A stretch of DNA of 64,000 nt from Polyangia bacterium (GTDB lineage: Bacteria; Myxococcota_A; Polyangia; Nannocystales; Nannocystaceae): NCBI GenBank assembly GCA_030424595.1, contig JAUHWG010000027.1:62001-126000 (forward strand), read 5' to 3'. Below are positions 50,120 to 57,952 of the stretch, one piece after another (within the stretch, counting starts at the first letter, position 1; each line of letters starts with the position of its first letter). The notes beneath the pieces were generated by a model, which did no database searches, had not been told where the DNA came from, and saw only the letters and a list, made by a program, of their open reading frames with translations. A program made the position numbers and the translations under genes.

Positions 50120-51651
50120 CCCGAAAGAAGCTCATCGAATCCCTCCCGCCGGTCGAGCGGCGCCGCTTCATGAAGCTCCTCGGGCTCGCACTGGCGGCCC
50201 CAGCGGTGCCCGCCGGCCTCCGCTTCGCCGCCCGCGAGCTCGCCCTCGGCGAGGCCAAGGCCGCCGAGATGGAGGGGCAGGAGCCGATCTACTTCATCGA
50301 GATCAACCTCCGCGATCAGTGGGACTTCGGCCACGTCTTCGTCGCCCCCGGCCTCGCCACCGAGCAAAACCTCATCCGCGGCAGCGACGGCCGCAAGTGC
50401 GCGATGTACTTCATGCCCGAGGAGCTCCTCGCGCGGCCGAACAACGTCTACCTGACACCGCTCGCGCTGCCGCTCGATCCCCACCTCGACACGATCGCGA
50501 TGATCGAGACCTGCGAGCACGGGATCGGCGACATCCACGGGCACGAGGCGTCGAACGCCCTGCGCTCGCCGGGTCGCTCGAAGACCGGCGGCGCCGGGCG
50601 GATGTCGATGGCCGACAACGAGCCGGTCCCCTACGCCCCGGGCAACCAGGATCACTTCTCGTCGACCCCGACCCCGGCCTCGCTCCACAACTACTGGATG
50701 CGCCAGCTCGACCCGACGGTCCGCAGCGGCGTCGCCTTCAAGGGGATCGGCCGCGACCACACCGCCTATCACTTCGGCGCGGGCCTGCCCGGCGCCGAGC
50801 TCGATCGGGCCCAGACCCGTCAGTCGCTCTTCTCGGCCTTCCCCGACGCCCTGGAGGACTTCAACGTTCTCCCCTCGGCGCAGCAGGCCAACGCGCTCAT
50901 CGACGTCCTGACCCAGGCCGACAGCGGCTTCCTGGACAAGTACGGCTACGTCGAGAGCGTCGACTCGGTCCACCAGGCGAACCTCGACAACTCGCGAAAC
51001 CTGCTCTACGTCGGCGAGCCCAAGCTCATCTCTCTGCCGCTGACCGAGGCCGAGATCGCCTACTGGAGCGAGGGCGTCCCCGACCAGGTCACCTCCAAGC
51101 CGAAGGCGAACATCTGGGAGCAGTGCGCCTGGGCGTTCAAGCTGATCTCCAACGATCTCGTCCGCACCTTCGCGATCGAGTTCGACTACATCGACTGGCA
51201 CGATCAGCGGCCCGAGATGATCATGGACACCCTGGCCCACCAGACCGTCCTCCCGCTCGCGCGTCTCATCGAGAGCCTCAAGCTCGCCGGTCTCTACGAG
51301 CGGACCGTGATCGCCGTCTACACCCTCGACTCCGGGCGCTCACCGGCGGCCAACTCCGCCGGCAACGAGGGCAAGTGCGGTCTGATGCTCGCCGGCGGCA
51401 TGATCAAGGGCGGCTACTACGGAGACGTCGGCGTCGACGGCCCCGAGGGCAACGGCCACCGCTACTACTACCGCTCGCCCGATCCCGCCACCGGCGAGCC
51501 GACCCCCAAGGTCACCGACAGCTCAGGCCGCCTCTCCGGCGCCCACGTCTGGAAGACCGTGACCAAGGCGATCGGCATCCCCGACGACGTCACCGATCAG
51601 TTCCCCGACGTCCAGGGCGTCCCCCACCTGCCCTGGCTGCTCAAGTCCTAG
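50116..51651 (+). CDS. Tat-exported DUF1501-like protein (alkaline-phosphatase/sulfatase fold)
   Basis: 511 residues. ERRRFMKLLGLALAAPAVPAG is a twin-arginine signal (RRxFMK). The mature protein has YFIEINLRDQWDFGHVF, TIAMIETCEHGIGDIHGHEASNAL and LYERTVIAVYTLDSGRSP, consistent with the sulfatase-like DUF1501/DUF1552 group; no sulfatase CxPxR motif is seen. As in other bacteria it is paired with a haem-motif secreted partner (the preceding gene), suggesting that the two work together outside the cytoplasmic membrane. Followed by a strong terminator. Confidence 0.75.
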   Translation: MTRKKLIESLPPVERRRFMKLLGLALAAPAVPAGLRFAARELALGEAKAAEMEGQEPIYFIEINLRDQWDFGHVFVAPGLATEQNLIRGSDGRKCAMYFMPEELLARPNNVYLTPLALPLDPHLDTIAMIETCEHGIGDIHGHEASNALRSPGRSKTGGAGRMSMADNEPVPYAPGNQDHFSSTPTPASLHNYWMRQLDPTVRSGVAFKGIGRDHTAYHFGAGLPGAELDRAQTRQSLFSAFPDALEDFNVLPSAQQANALIDVLTQADSGFLDKYGYVESVDSVHQANLDNSRNLLYVGEPKLISLPLTEAEIAYWSEGVPDQVTSKPKANIWEQCAWAFKLISNDLVRTFAIEFDYIDWHDQRPEMIMDTLAHQTVLPLARLIESLKLAGLYERTVIAVYTLDSGRSPAANSAGNEGKCGLMLAGGMIKGGYYGDVGVDGPEGNGHRYYYRSPDPATGEPTPKVTDSSGRLSGAHVWKTVTKAIGIPDDVTDQFPDVQGVPHLPWLLKS

Positions 51652-51679
51652 GCCTTTCCGCGCTCACCGAGCCGCACTG

Positions 51680-51745
51680 CACCGCCTGTCCGTCGGAGCA
51701 GCTCAGCACCCTGAGCAGCTCCTGCCGAGACAGGCGGTGTTTTTT
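51680..51745 (+). terminator. Large nested terminator of the export operon
   Basis: The outer stem CACCGCCTGTC / GACAGGCGGTG (11 bp) encloses an inner perfect 12-bp hairpin GGAGCAGCTCAG / CTGAGCAGCTCC with a CACC loop. Six T follow directly. Begins 28 nt after the stop. Confidence 0.9.
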
Positions 51746-51763
51746 CAGCGCCGAGCAGACCGG

Positions 51764-52084
51764 CGAGCACCGACCGCAGGGGTAAAAAGACGGCCCCACC
51801 ACCGCGCTCGATCAGGATCCTCTCACCACGGACGAGCGCCGACCCACAGGCGCGAAACGACAGGCCTACAAGGAGCTCCGCAGGAACCCTGCACCGAGGA
51901 TCGCCGACCCCAGGCGTGAAACGGCAGTCCTACCTTGGACTCTTCAAGAACCCTGCACGAGCGCCGACCCACAGACATGAAACGGCAGCCCCTACCAGAA
52001 GACCTTCAAGAACCCTGCACGAGCGCCGACCCGAAGGGCTGAAGGGCTGAAAGACTCTCCCACCGCGTTCGACCAGAATCCACC
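51764..52084. repeat. Five degenerate tandem units of about 62-69 bp
   Basis: Units start at about 51764, 51833, 51895, 51958 and 52020. The best-conserved parts are CGAGCGCCGACCCACAG, TGAAACGGCAG and TTCAAGAACCCTGCA. The stretch between them also drifts slowly rather than being unique, so this is a tandem duplication rather than a repeat-spacer array. Confidence 0.75.
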
Positions 52085-52170
52085 TGGTGCGGCCCAACAC
52101 GTTGGACAAGCAGCTCAGCCCTCGTCCTCAGCTCCCCGACCTCAGGAGGACGAGCCGCAGGGGGCGGGCG

Positions 52171-52269
52171 AGGGGGGACACCGCGAACGAGTCTAGGACG
52201 CGCATCGAGCTCCCCGAGAGGGGAGCTCGACGCGCGCTCCGACCTGTCTGAGAGAGTGGTGTCCCCCCT
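52171..52269. repeat. Fold-back structure: 12-bp outer arms around a 16-bp hairpin
   Basis: The outer arms AGGGGGGACACC and GGTGTCCCCCCT are perfect inverted repeats. Inside, at 52200-52235, TCGAGCTCCCC pairs with GGGGAGCTCGA around GAGA, extended by GCGC/GCGC after one mismatch. It could form a cruciform or a two-stem RNA. Confidence 0.75.
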
Positions 52270-52617
52270 TGACCGGCCTACGCCTCAGCCTCCCCCCTCC
52301 CCCGGTCTGCGCGCCCGACGTAGCCATCGAAGAGCGAGCAAGACACCGTGCCAGCAAGCCTCGACCGCCGCACCAGACACACACCACAGCATCCCAGCCC
52401 ACGCCCGGGTACCTCGCCCACCCATCCGAGCTCAACGCCTCGACTCGCGAGCGCCTGCCGCATCAGCCCGCACACCTCAAGGCCAAAGACACGGGACAAA
52501 CCAGGCCGCCCCCGAGAACAACGAGCGTCTTCGCGCACCTCTGGCGCTACTACGCGCTGAGAGCCGGGTGACAAGCGACACGTCGGTGTGCTCAAGTCGG
52601 TTCGTAGGAGAACCACC

Positions 52618-53676
52618 GTGACCGAGCCCCGCATCGCCATCGACACCGTTGAGACCCCGCGCCTTCGCACCCTCGTCCGCTCTGCAGGGCCCGCCGACGC
52701 GCCCCTGCTCGTGCTCGTCCACGGCAATGTCTCGAGCTCCGTCTTCTTCGACCATTTGATCGCCTCGTTCAGCGATCGCTACCGCGTCATCGCCCCGGAC
52801 CTCCGCAGCTACGGCGGCTCCGAGCCCAAGCCGATCGACGCCACCCGTGGCGTCCGCGACTTCTCCGACGACCTCGCCTCGCTCCTGGAGACCATCGCCC
52901 CGGGACGCAAGGCCCACCTCCTCGGCTGGTCGGTCGGCGGCGGCGTCATCATGCGCTTCGCCATCGATCACCCGGAGGCCGTCGCCTCGCTGATCCTCGA
53001 GAGCCCGATGTCTCCCTACGGCTTCGGCGGGACCAAGGACGTCGACGGGACCCCCTGCTACCCCGACTTCGCGGCCTCTGGCGGCGGCACGGCGAACCCC
53101 GACTTTGTCCGCCTCCTGAGCGCGAAGGATCGCGGCGAGGGCGACGCCAGCAGCCCCCGCAACATCCTCAACACCTACTACTTCAAGCCCCCCTTCCGGG
53201 TCGCGCCAGAGCGCGAGGAGACCTTCGTCGACGCGATGCTGGAGATGACCGTCGGCGACGGTGCCTACCCCGGCGACATGACGACCAGCGAGAACTGGCC
53301 GACGCTCGCCCCCGGCAGCCAGGGCATGAACAACGCGATCAGCCCGAAGTACCTCGACGTCTCGGCGTTCGCGGCGATCGACGCGAGGCCGCCGGTGCTC
53401 TGGATCCGCGGCGCCGACGATCAGATCGTCTCGGACACCTCGCTCTTTGACTTTGGCTTCCTCGGCCAGCTCGGCGCGGTCCCGGGATGGCCCGGCGCTG
53501 AGGTCTTCCCGCCGCAGCCGATGGTGAGCCAGCTGAGGGCGGTGCTCGACCGCTACGCCGCGGGCGGCGGTGAGGTCTCGGAGGAGGTGCTGCCTGAGTG
53601 CGGCCACTCGCCGCATATCGAGCAAGAGGAGCGCTTCATCGCCCTCCTCGGCGAATTCCTCGCGGCGAACGCCTGA
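52618..53676 (+). CDS. Alpha/beta-hydrolase fold protein
   Basis: 352 residues from GTG 52618, decided by AGGAG 7 nt upstream. Fold features: LVLVHGNVSSSVFFDHL (oxyanion HGN), VIAPDLRSYGGSEP, the nucleophile elbow GWSVGG with Ser, WIRGADDQIVS carrying the Asp, and CGHSPHIEQEERF with the catalytic His. The family includes esterases, dehalogenases and C-C hydrolases; the insertion between GWSVGG and the Asp suggests a lid domain. No signal peptide, so cytoplasmic. Confidence 0.88.
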   Translation: MTEPRIAIDTVETPRLRTLVRSAGPADAPLLVLVHGNVSSSVFFDHLIASFSDRYRVIAPDLRSYGGSEPKPIDATRGVRDFSDDLASLLETIAPGRKAHLLGWSVGGGVIMRFAIDHPEAVASLILESPMSPYGFGGTKDVDGTPCYPDFAASGGGTANPDFVRLLSAKDRGEGDASSPRNILNTYYFKPPFRVAPEREETFVDAMLEMTVGDGAYPGDMTTSENWPTLAPGSQGMNNAISPKYLDVSAFAAIDARPPVLWIRGADDQIVSDTSLFDFGFLGQLGAVPGWPGAEVFPPQPMVSQLRAVLDRYAAGGGEVSEEVLPECGHSPHIEQEERFIALLGEFLAANA

Positions 53677-53838
53677 GCTCCGGCTCTCAGTCCCGAACCT
53701 TCGCACTCGCAGCATAGCGAGTTTCCTCTCATCCCCCGCGGGGATCGCCCTCTAGCTCGCTGCCGCGGGCGGACATGCCCATCGCCGAGGCGGATTGCTG
53801 CGTCGCACAATTCGAGTGCGCGAAGACGCGCGCTCGGC

Positions 53839-53844
53839 TACCCT
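53839..53844 (+). promoter_or_regulatory. -10-like motif before the 53851 lipoprotein gene
   Basis: TACCCT ends 6 nt before the ATG. Confidence 0.3.
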
Positions 53845-53850
53845 CGGCGC

Positions 53851-55425
53851 ATGGGAAGATCCGACCGCGTCCGCCTAGCCCCAGCCACAGCCCTCCTCCT
53901 GTCGATGTCGATGGGCCTCGTCGCCTGTGCGGGAGACGATCCTGAGACCAGCGCGACCGAGAGCGGTGAGCCGACCGCCAGCGACACGGTCAGCACCTCC
54001 AACGCCTCGATGACGGCGACCGCCGCCACGGCCACCTCCAACGCGACCGTGACGACGGCCGACTCCGCCGACTCTGCTGACACGAGCGGCGACACCACCG
54101 GCGACACCGGCGACACCACGGACACCACCGGCGATACGAGCGACACCACCGGCGATACGAGCGACACCGGAGAGACCGGCGAGCCGGTGCTCGACGGGTT
54201 GACCCTGGAGCAGACCTACGAGGACGGGCTCGCCAACGACTGGGTGCGGATCGAGCGTTGGAGCGACGACAACCCGGGGTTCATCCAGGAGGACCGCTTT
54301 GACCTCGACGCCCGGGCGCAGCAGACCGGCCAGCGCCTCGAATTCTTCGATAACGATCCGGTCCCGCACAGCAGCGTCTTCCTCCTCCACTACGCGCCCG
54401 GCTGGGACCGCGCCGAGAAGCCGGTGCCGATCCTCCTCGCCCACGGCGCCAACGACCAGGCCGACCGCGCCTGGGCCAACCCCGGCGAGTCCGGCGACTT
54501 CGGCTGCGGCCAGAGCGAATGCCCGACGACCGGGATGATGCAGGACCTGGCCCAGCGCGGGTACGCGGTCTTCGCGATCACCCACCCGCACAGCCAGGGC
54601 GACAACTACTTCTGGGCCGAGCAGATCCACGACGCCATCCAGATCGTCCGCGACCGCACCGGCGCCGACGCGGTCGACCTCGTCGGCTGGAGCAAGGGTG
54701 TGATGTCGACGCGGATGTACGCCTCGAGCCTGACCAAGGAGTGGGGTACGGCCTATCAGGACGACATCCGTCGCCTCGTCCTCGTCGGCGGCCCCAACCT
54801 CGGCTTTGACTACATCTTCAGGTACGGCACCGGCCACAACAACGGCATCTACGCCGACTACGGCGGGATCATCCACGCCCCGGGGCCCCACGATGAGCTG
54901 CTCGTCCTCGGCCTCTGGCAGGAGCGCGCGGAGTACGGGATCTACAAGTCCGTCAAGGGCGACAACTGGCGCGGCCAGCTGCAGATGCTCGCCGCCTGGG
55001 ACGACGTCTACCCCCTGACCGCGACCGCGACCAACGCCCTCATCACCTGGCCGGTCGGCGACTCGAAGTCGACCTACTACGGCGAGGGCGAGTACACCGG
55101 CCTCTACGCCCGCGGCAAGGGGATCGACTTCGCGATCGGCCAGGGGTCGATCATCGAGCCGATGATCGACGCTGGGATCCCGAGCTCTGTCGAGACCTAC
55201 CTGCTCTGCGGCGACCTCAACCTCGACGACAAGGACGTGCTGATCCAGGGCCTGCCCAACGAGATCGCCGGGCCGAGCGACGGGATCGTCTTCGTCGACT
55301 CCTGCGCGGCGGAGGACGGGATCGGCAACCTCGCGGAGGCGGTGATCCTGGAGGACGTGAACCACCTGAAGCTCGGCTGGGATCCCGAGGCGGTCGACCA
55401 GATCGACGCCTGGCTCGCCAAGTAG
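53851..55425 (+). CDS. Lipase-like lipoprotein with a Thr/Asp/Gly linker
   Basis: 524 residues. The signal ends in GLVAC (lipobox). A linker of about 85 residues is rich in TTGDTSDT-type repeats. The alpha/beta-hydrolase domain has LLAHGANDQADRAW, YAVFAITHPHSQGDNYFW and the nucleophile elbow VGWSKGV, as in triacylglycerol lipase-like proteins, and late candidates CGDLNLDDKD and VNHLKLG for Asp and His. Probably a secreted esterase or lipase. A dispersed fold-back element follows within 45 bp. Confidence 0.8.
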   Translation: MGRSDRVRLAPATALLLSMSMGLVACAGDDPETSATESGEPTASDTVSTSNASMTATAATATSNATVTTADSADSADTSGDTTGDTGDTTDTTGDTSDTTGDTSDTGETGEPVLDGLTLEQTYEDGLANDWVRIERWSDDNPGFIQEDRFDLDARAQQTGQRLEFFDNDPVPHSSVFLLHYAPGWDRAEKPVPILLAHGANDQADRAWANPGESGDFGCGQSECPTTGMMQDLAQRGYAVFAITHPHSQGDNYFWAEQIHDAIQIVRDRTGADAVDLVGWSKGVMSTRMYASSLTKEWGTAYQDDIRRLVLVGGPNLGFDYIFRYGTGHNNGIYADYGGIIHAPGPHDELLVLGLWQERAEYGIYKSVKGDNWRGQLQMLAAWDDVYPLTATATNALITWPVGDSKSTYYGEGEYTGLYARGKGIDFAIGQGSIIEPMIDAGIPSSVETYLLCGDLNLDDKDVLIQGLPNEIAGPSDGIVFVDSCAAEDGIGNLAEAVILEDVNHLKLGWDPEAVDQIDAWLAK

Positions 55426-55465
55426 CGACGCTCCAGCTCCGACGGCGCCGGGCCTGCCGTCCGAA

Positions 55466-55593
55466 GAGGTCGCGGCGAGGTCCCGCGCGCTCGACCCTCT
55501 CGGCTCCGCCGCAGCTCGTAGAATCGGCCGGGCCCGCTGCGTTCGTCGAAGCCAAGGGGACCGACGACACGAGACTCTTGCCACGGCCTCCTA
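55466..55593. repeat. Dispersed fold-back element, copy 5 (about 128 bp)
   Basis: It starts GAGGTCGCGGCGAGGTCCCG. The interior (GTCGAAGCCAAGGGGACCGA) matches copy 1. On the minus strand its right end reads TAGGAGGCCGTGGCAAGAGT, and this TAG is the stop codon of the ORF at 55591-55923. Confidence 0.75.
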
Positions 55594-55923
55594 AGGAGGC
55601 TCGGGCGAGCCGAAGAGAGGCCGGTAGAGCGGCCCAGCCCGCAGCGACGCCTCCGCGGCGGCCAAGAGATCGGCGTGCTCGGCCGCCTTCGCGAGCTCGA
55701 TCGCCGGCCCTAGGGGATCCCCCGCGGCGAGGCGACCGAGCGCCATCGGCACACAGGTTGGCACCTCGACACCACCCTCCTCATCGTCGATCAGGAGCGT
55801 GACCAACCAGGCGCCGATCCGTGACCACGGCGCCCGGTCGACCCCACACAGGCCGAGCAGCTCGAGCGCGTCCAGGAACGCCTCGCGCCCGCTGCACAGG
55901 TGGAGCGCCGCGAGAAACCCGCG
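55591..55923 (-). CDS. Startless 110-codon ORF in frame after the PHA-regulator stop
   Basis: Immediately after the TAG of the upstream regulator the same frame stays open for 110 codons, encoding a protein-like sequence (GFLAALHLCSGREAFLDALELLG, then AWLVTLLIDDEEGG and AIELAKAAEHADLLAAAEASL). Codon use is the normal GC-rich pattern of the neighbours. There is no ATG or GTG before the middle of the ORF; the first canonical start is a TTG at 55806 without Shine-Dalgarno. Either the product is made by amber readthrough, by a CTG or TTG start, or it is the severed end of the regulator gene. The stop codon is provided by fold-back element copy 5. Confidence 0.5.
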   Translation of the reverse strand, partial: RGFLAALHLCSGREAFLDALELLGLCGVDRAPWSRIGAWLVTLLIDDEEGGVEVPTCVPMALGRLAAGDPLGPAIELAKAAEHADLLAAAEASLRAGPLYRPLFGSPEPP

Positions 55924-56646
55924 CTAGCGCTCGCCCTTCTTCGTCCCGCGCTTTTTTGTCGCCTTTGTCGCCTTCGTCGCCTTCGTCGCCTTCGTCGCCT
56001 TCGTCGCCTTCCCTCCCTTTGTCCGGCCGGACTCCGCCGGTTCCCGCGCGGCGAGGACGTCGCGCATGACCTCGCGGAGCTCCGCGATCTCCCGCCGGAG
56101 GTCATCGATCTCGGAGTCTCTGCGCCCCTCGGCGGGCTCGCCTGTCTCATCGGCCTCGGCTGTCTCGCCTGGCTCGCCTGGCTCGCCTGGCTCGTCGGGC
56201 TCGCCTGGACCGTCGCTGACGTCTTCGGCGCTCGCCGAGGGTGCCGAAGCCTCCGCCCGCCGACCGCCGAAGAAGCGGCTCAATAACGGCGGCGCCAACG
56301 ACATCCCGGCGAAGGGATCGAAGGGGAGCACCGAGCGACTGCCGCTGCGCAGGCGGAGGTAGACCTCGAGGGCCCATGTGACATAGCGGCCGAAGAACTC
56401 GGCGAGGGCGTCATCGCGCATGCGGATCAGCTGCTTGAGCAGCGGCACCGGCAAGAGCTTCGCCGCGCCCCGGCTCTCGAGGATGAGCTGCGCCAAGACC
56501 GTCTGGGTCAGGTCGTGGCCGCTCTTGGCGTCGACGACCTGGATGTCCTCGCCGAGATGAACGCGCTCGGCGATCTCCTCAAGAGTGACGTAGCGGCTGG
56601 TGTCGGTGTCGTAGAGGCGCCGATTGCCGTACTTCTTGACGAGCAT
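55924..56646 (-). CDS. PHA/PHB accumulation regulator (PhaR-type DNA-binding domain)
   Basis: 240 residues. The N-terminal PHB_acc_N domain is complete: MLVKKYGNRRLYDTDTSRYVTLEEIAERV and IQVVDAKSGHDLTQTVLAQLI. A second helical region (LLPVPLLKQLIRMRDDALAEFFGRYV) resembles the regulator's PHB-binding repeat. It is followed by an acidic GEPGEP-type repeat, a coiled coil (EIDDLRREIAELREVM) and a basic tail of KAT repeats encoded by 9-bp DNA repeats at 55958-56012. The family represses phasin and PHA genes and binds PHA granules. Start 56646 matches the family's usual N-terminus and has TGC TATCCA 6 nt upstream. Confidence 0.88.
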   Translation of the reverse strand: MLVKKYGNRRLYDTDTSRYVTLEEIAERVHLGEDIQVVDAKSGHDLTQTVLAQLILESRGAAKLLPVPLLKQLIRMRDDALAEFFGRYVTWALEVYLRLRSGSRSVLPFDPFAGMSLAPPLLSRFFGGRRAEASAPSASAEDVSDGPGEPDEPGEPGEPGETAEADETGEPAEGRRDSEIDDLRREIAELREVMRDVLAAREPAESGRTKGGKATKATKATKATKATKATKKRGTKKGER

Positions 56647-56652
56647 CCGCGT

Positions 56653-56661
56653 TGGATAGCA
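56653..56661 (-). promoter_or_regulatory. Extended -10-like motif of the PHA-regulator gene
   Basis: TGC TATCCA on the minus strand ends 6 nt before the ATG at 56646. Confidence 0.4.
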
Positions 56662-56819
56662 GAGCCCGACGCCGCACGACAAGGCCCGCCTCGGCGCAAC
56701 GCAGCGCGACGATCCGCGACGATCCGCGACGAGTGCCGCCCGAGGCCGCTCCTGCTCCGAGATCGGCGGAGCCGAGCCAGCGCATGCACGCGCAGAGCAC
56801 TGCCGCTACCATGCGCGCC

Positions 56820-57896
56820 ATGGGTCGCCTCCGCTCCGCCGCGCTCGCCCTCGCCGCCGCGCTCGCCCTCCCTGCGGTCGCCTGCCAGGTCACGGGCCCG
56901 CGCTCGATCAAGACCGGCCGCGACAACTACAACGTCGCGATCGCCCAGACCAACGACCAGCAGCTCCTGCTCAACATCGTCCGCCTGCGCTACCGCGACA
57001 CGCCGCTCTTCCTCGAGGTGTCGAGCATCACCAGCTCGTTCGCCTTTGAGGTGGGCTCCTCCGCCAGCGGGACCGTCTTCCCGACGGCGACCCGCGGGGC
57101 CGGTCTCGGCGGCAACGTCGGCTACACCGACAAGCCGACGATCTCCTACTCGCCGCTGCAGGGCGCCCGCTTCGTCACCCAAGTGCTGAGCCCGCTCGAT
57201 CCCAAGGTGCTCCTGCTGATGTACCACTCGGGCTGGTCGATCGATCGGATCATGAAGGTCTGCGTCCAGCGGCTCGGGCCCCTCGACAACGCCTCCCGCG
57301 CCTCGGGCCCGACCCCGAGCTCGGCGCCGGAGCACGCGGCGTTCTTCGAGGCGACCGCCCAGCTCCGCCAGCTCTGGCTCGCCGGCGCCCTCGAGATGGG
57401 CTCGTTCACCGACGATCGCGGCGAGTCCCTGGTCCTTCGGATCGCCGAGAACAGGGTGTACTCGCCGGCCTCGCGCCGCCTCGCCGAGCTCCTCGGGATG
57501 CCGGAGCCGCAGCAGACCCTCGTCTTCGCCGACGGCGATCCCTCCGGGGTGACGCTCGTCCCCCGATCGCTGATGGCGGCGCTCTTCTACCTCTCGCAGG
57601 GCGTCGAGGTCCCCCAGCGCGACCTCGACGCGGGGCGCGTGACGGTCACCGTCGACAAGGACGGCGAGGACTTTGACTGGACGACGATCACCGGCGGGCT
57701 GATGCGGATCCGCAACCAACGGACCCAGCCGAGCGACGCCTACGTGGCCGTCCCCTACCGCGGCCGGTGGTTCTACATCGACGACGGCGATCTCGACTCG
57801 AAGTCGACCTTCTCCCTGGTCTCGCAGCTCTTCGAGCTCCAGTCAGGCAACATCAAGAACGCCGGCCCGACCCTGACGATCCCGGTGTCGAACTAG
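56820..57896 (+). CDS. Conserved lipoprotein of unknown function
   Basis: 358 residues. The signal ends in PAVAC (lipobox). The start of the mature protein, NYNVAIAQTNDQQLLLNIVRLRYRDTPLFLEVSSI, is a strongly conserved block I recognise from uncharacterised proteobacterial lipoproteins. Later blocks are SPLDPKVLLLMYHSGWSIDRIM and VAVPYRGRWFYIDDGDLDSKSTFSLVSQLFEL. No catalytic motif. The ATG at 56820 is chosen over 56811 because a TACCAT motif overlaps the earlier ATG and ends 7 nt before the later one. Divergent from the PHA regulator. Confidence 0.82.
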   Translation: MGRLRSAALALAAALALPAVACQVTGPRSIKTGRDNYNVAIAQTNDQQLLLNIVRLRYRDTPLFLEVSSITSSFAFEVGSSASGTVFPTATRGAGLGGNVGYTDKPTISYSPLQGARFVTQVLSPLDPKVLLLMYHSGWSIDRIMKVCVQRLGPLDNASRASGPTPSSAPEHAAFFEATAQLRQLWLAGALEMGSFTDDRGESLVLRIAENRVYSPASRRLAELLGMPEPQQTLVFADGDPSGVTLVPRSLMAALFYLSQGVEVPQRDLDAGRVTVTVDKDGEDFDWTTITGGLMRIRNQRTQPSDAYVAVPYRGRWFYIDDGDLDSKSTFSLVSQLFELQSGNIKNAGPTLTIPVSN

Positions 57897-57908
57897 CGCC
57901 GGCGCCCG

Positions 57909-57944
<36 letters not shown>

Positions 57945-57952
57945 AGCAGAGG

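Larger units (their letters stand above)
51652..52617. other. Large intergenic region of about 970 bp, structurally rich
   Basis: In order it holds a nested-stem terminator (51680-51745), a degenerate array of about 63-bp units (51764-52084) and a fold-back structure (52171-52269). The remainder (52270-52617) is C-rich, with no supported gene. Confidence 0.5.

Noticed and set aside
51764..52084. Possible CRISPR array (unit about 63 bp containing TGAAACGGCAG)
   Set aside because: The stretches between the conserved cores are related to each other, the cores are themselves degenerate, and no cas gene is in the window.
52256..52727. Small ORFs on both strands in the C-rich stretch before the hydrolase gene
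   Set aside because: Pro/Arg/Ser/His-rich composition, mutual overlap and no ribosome-binding sites; the real start signal in this area is AGGAG before 52618.
55791..56150. Arg-rich minus-strand ORF in an alternative frame of the PHA regulator
   Set aside because: Its poly-Arg is just the 9-bp KAT repeat read in another frame.
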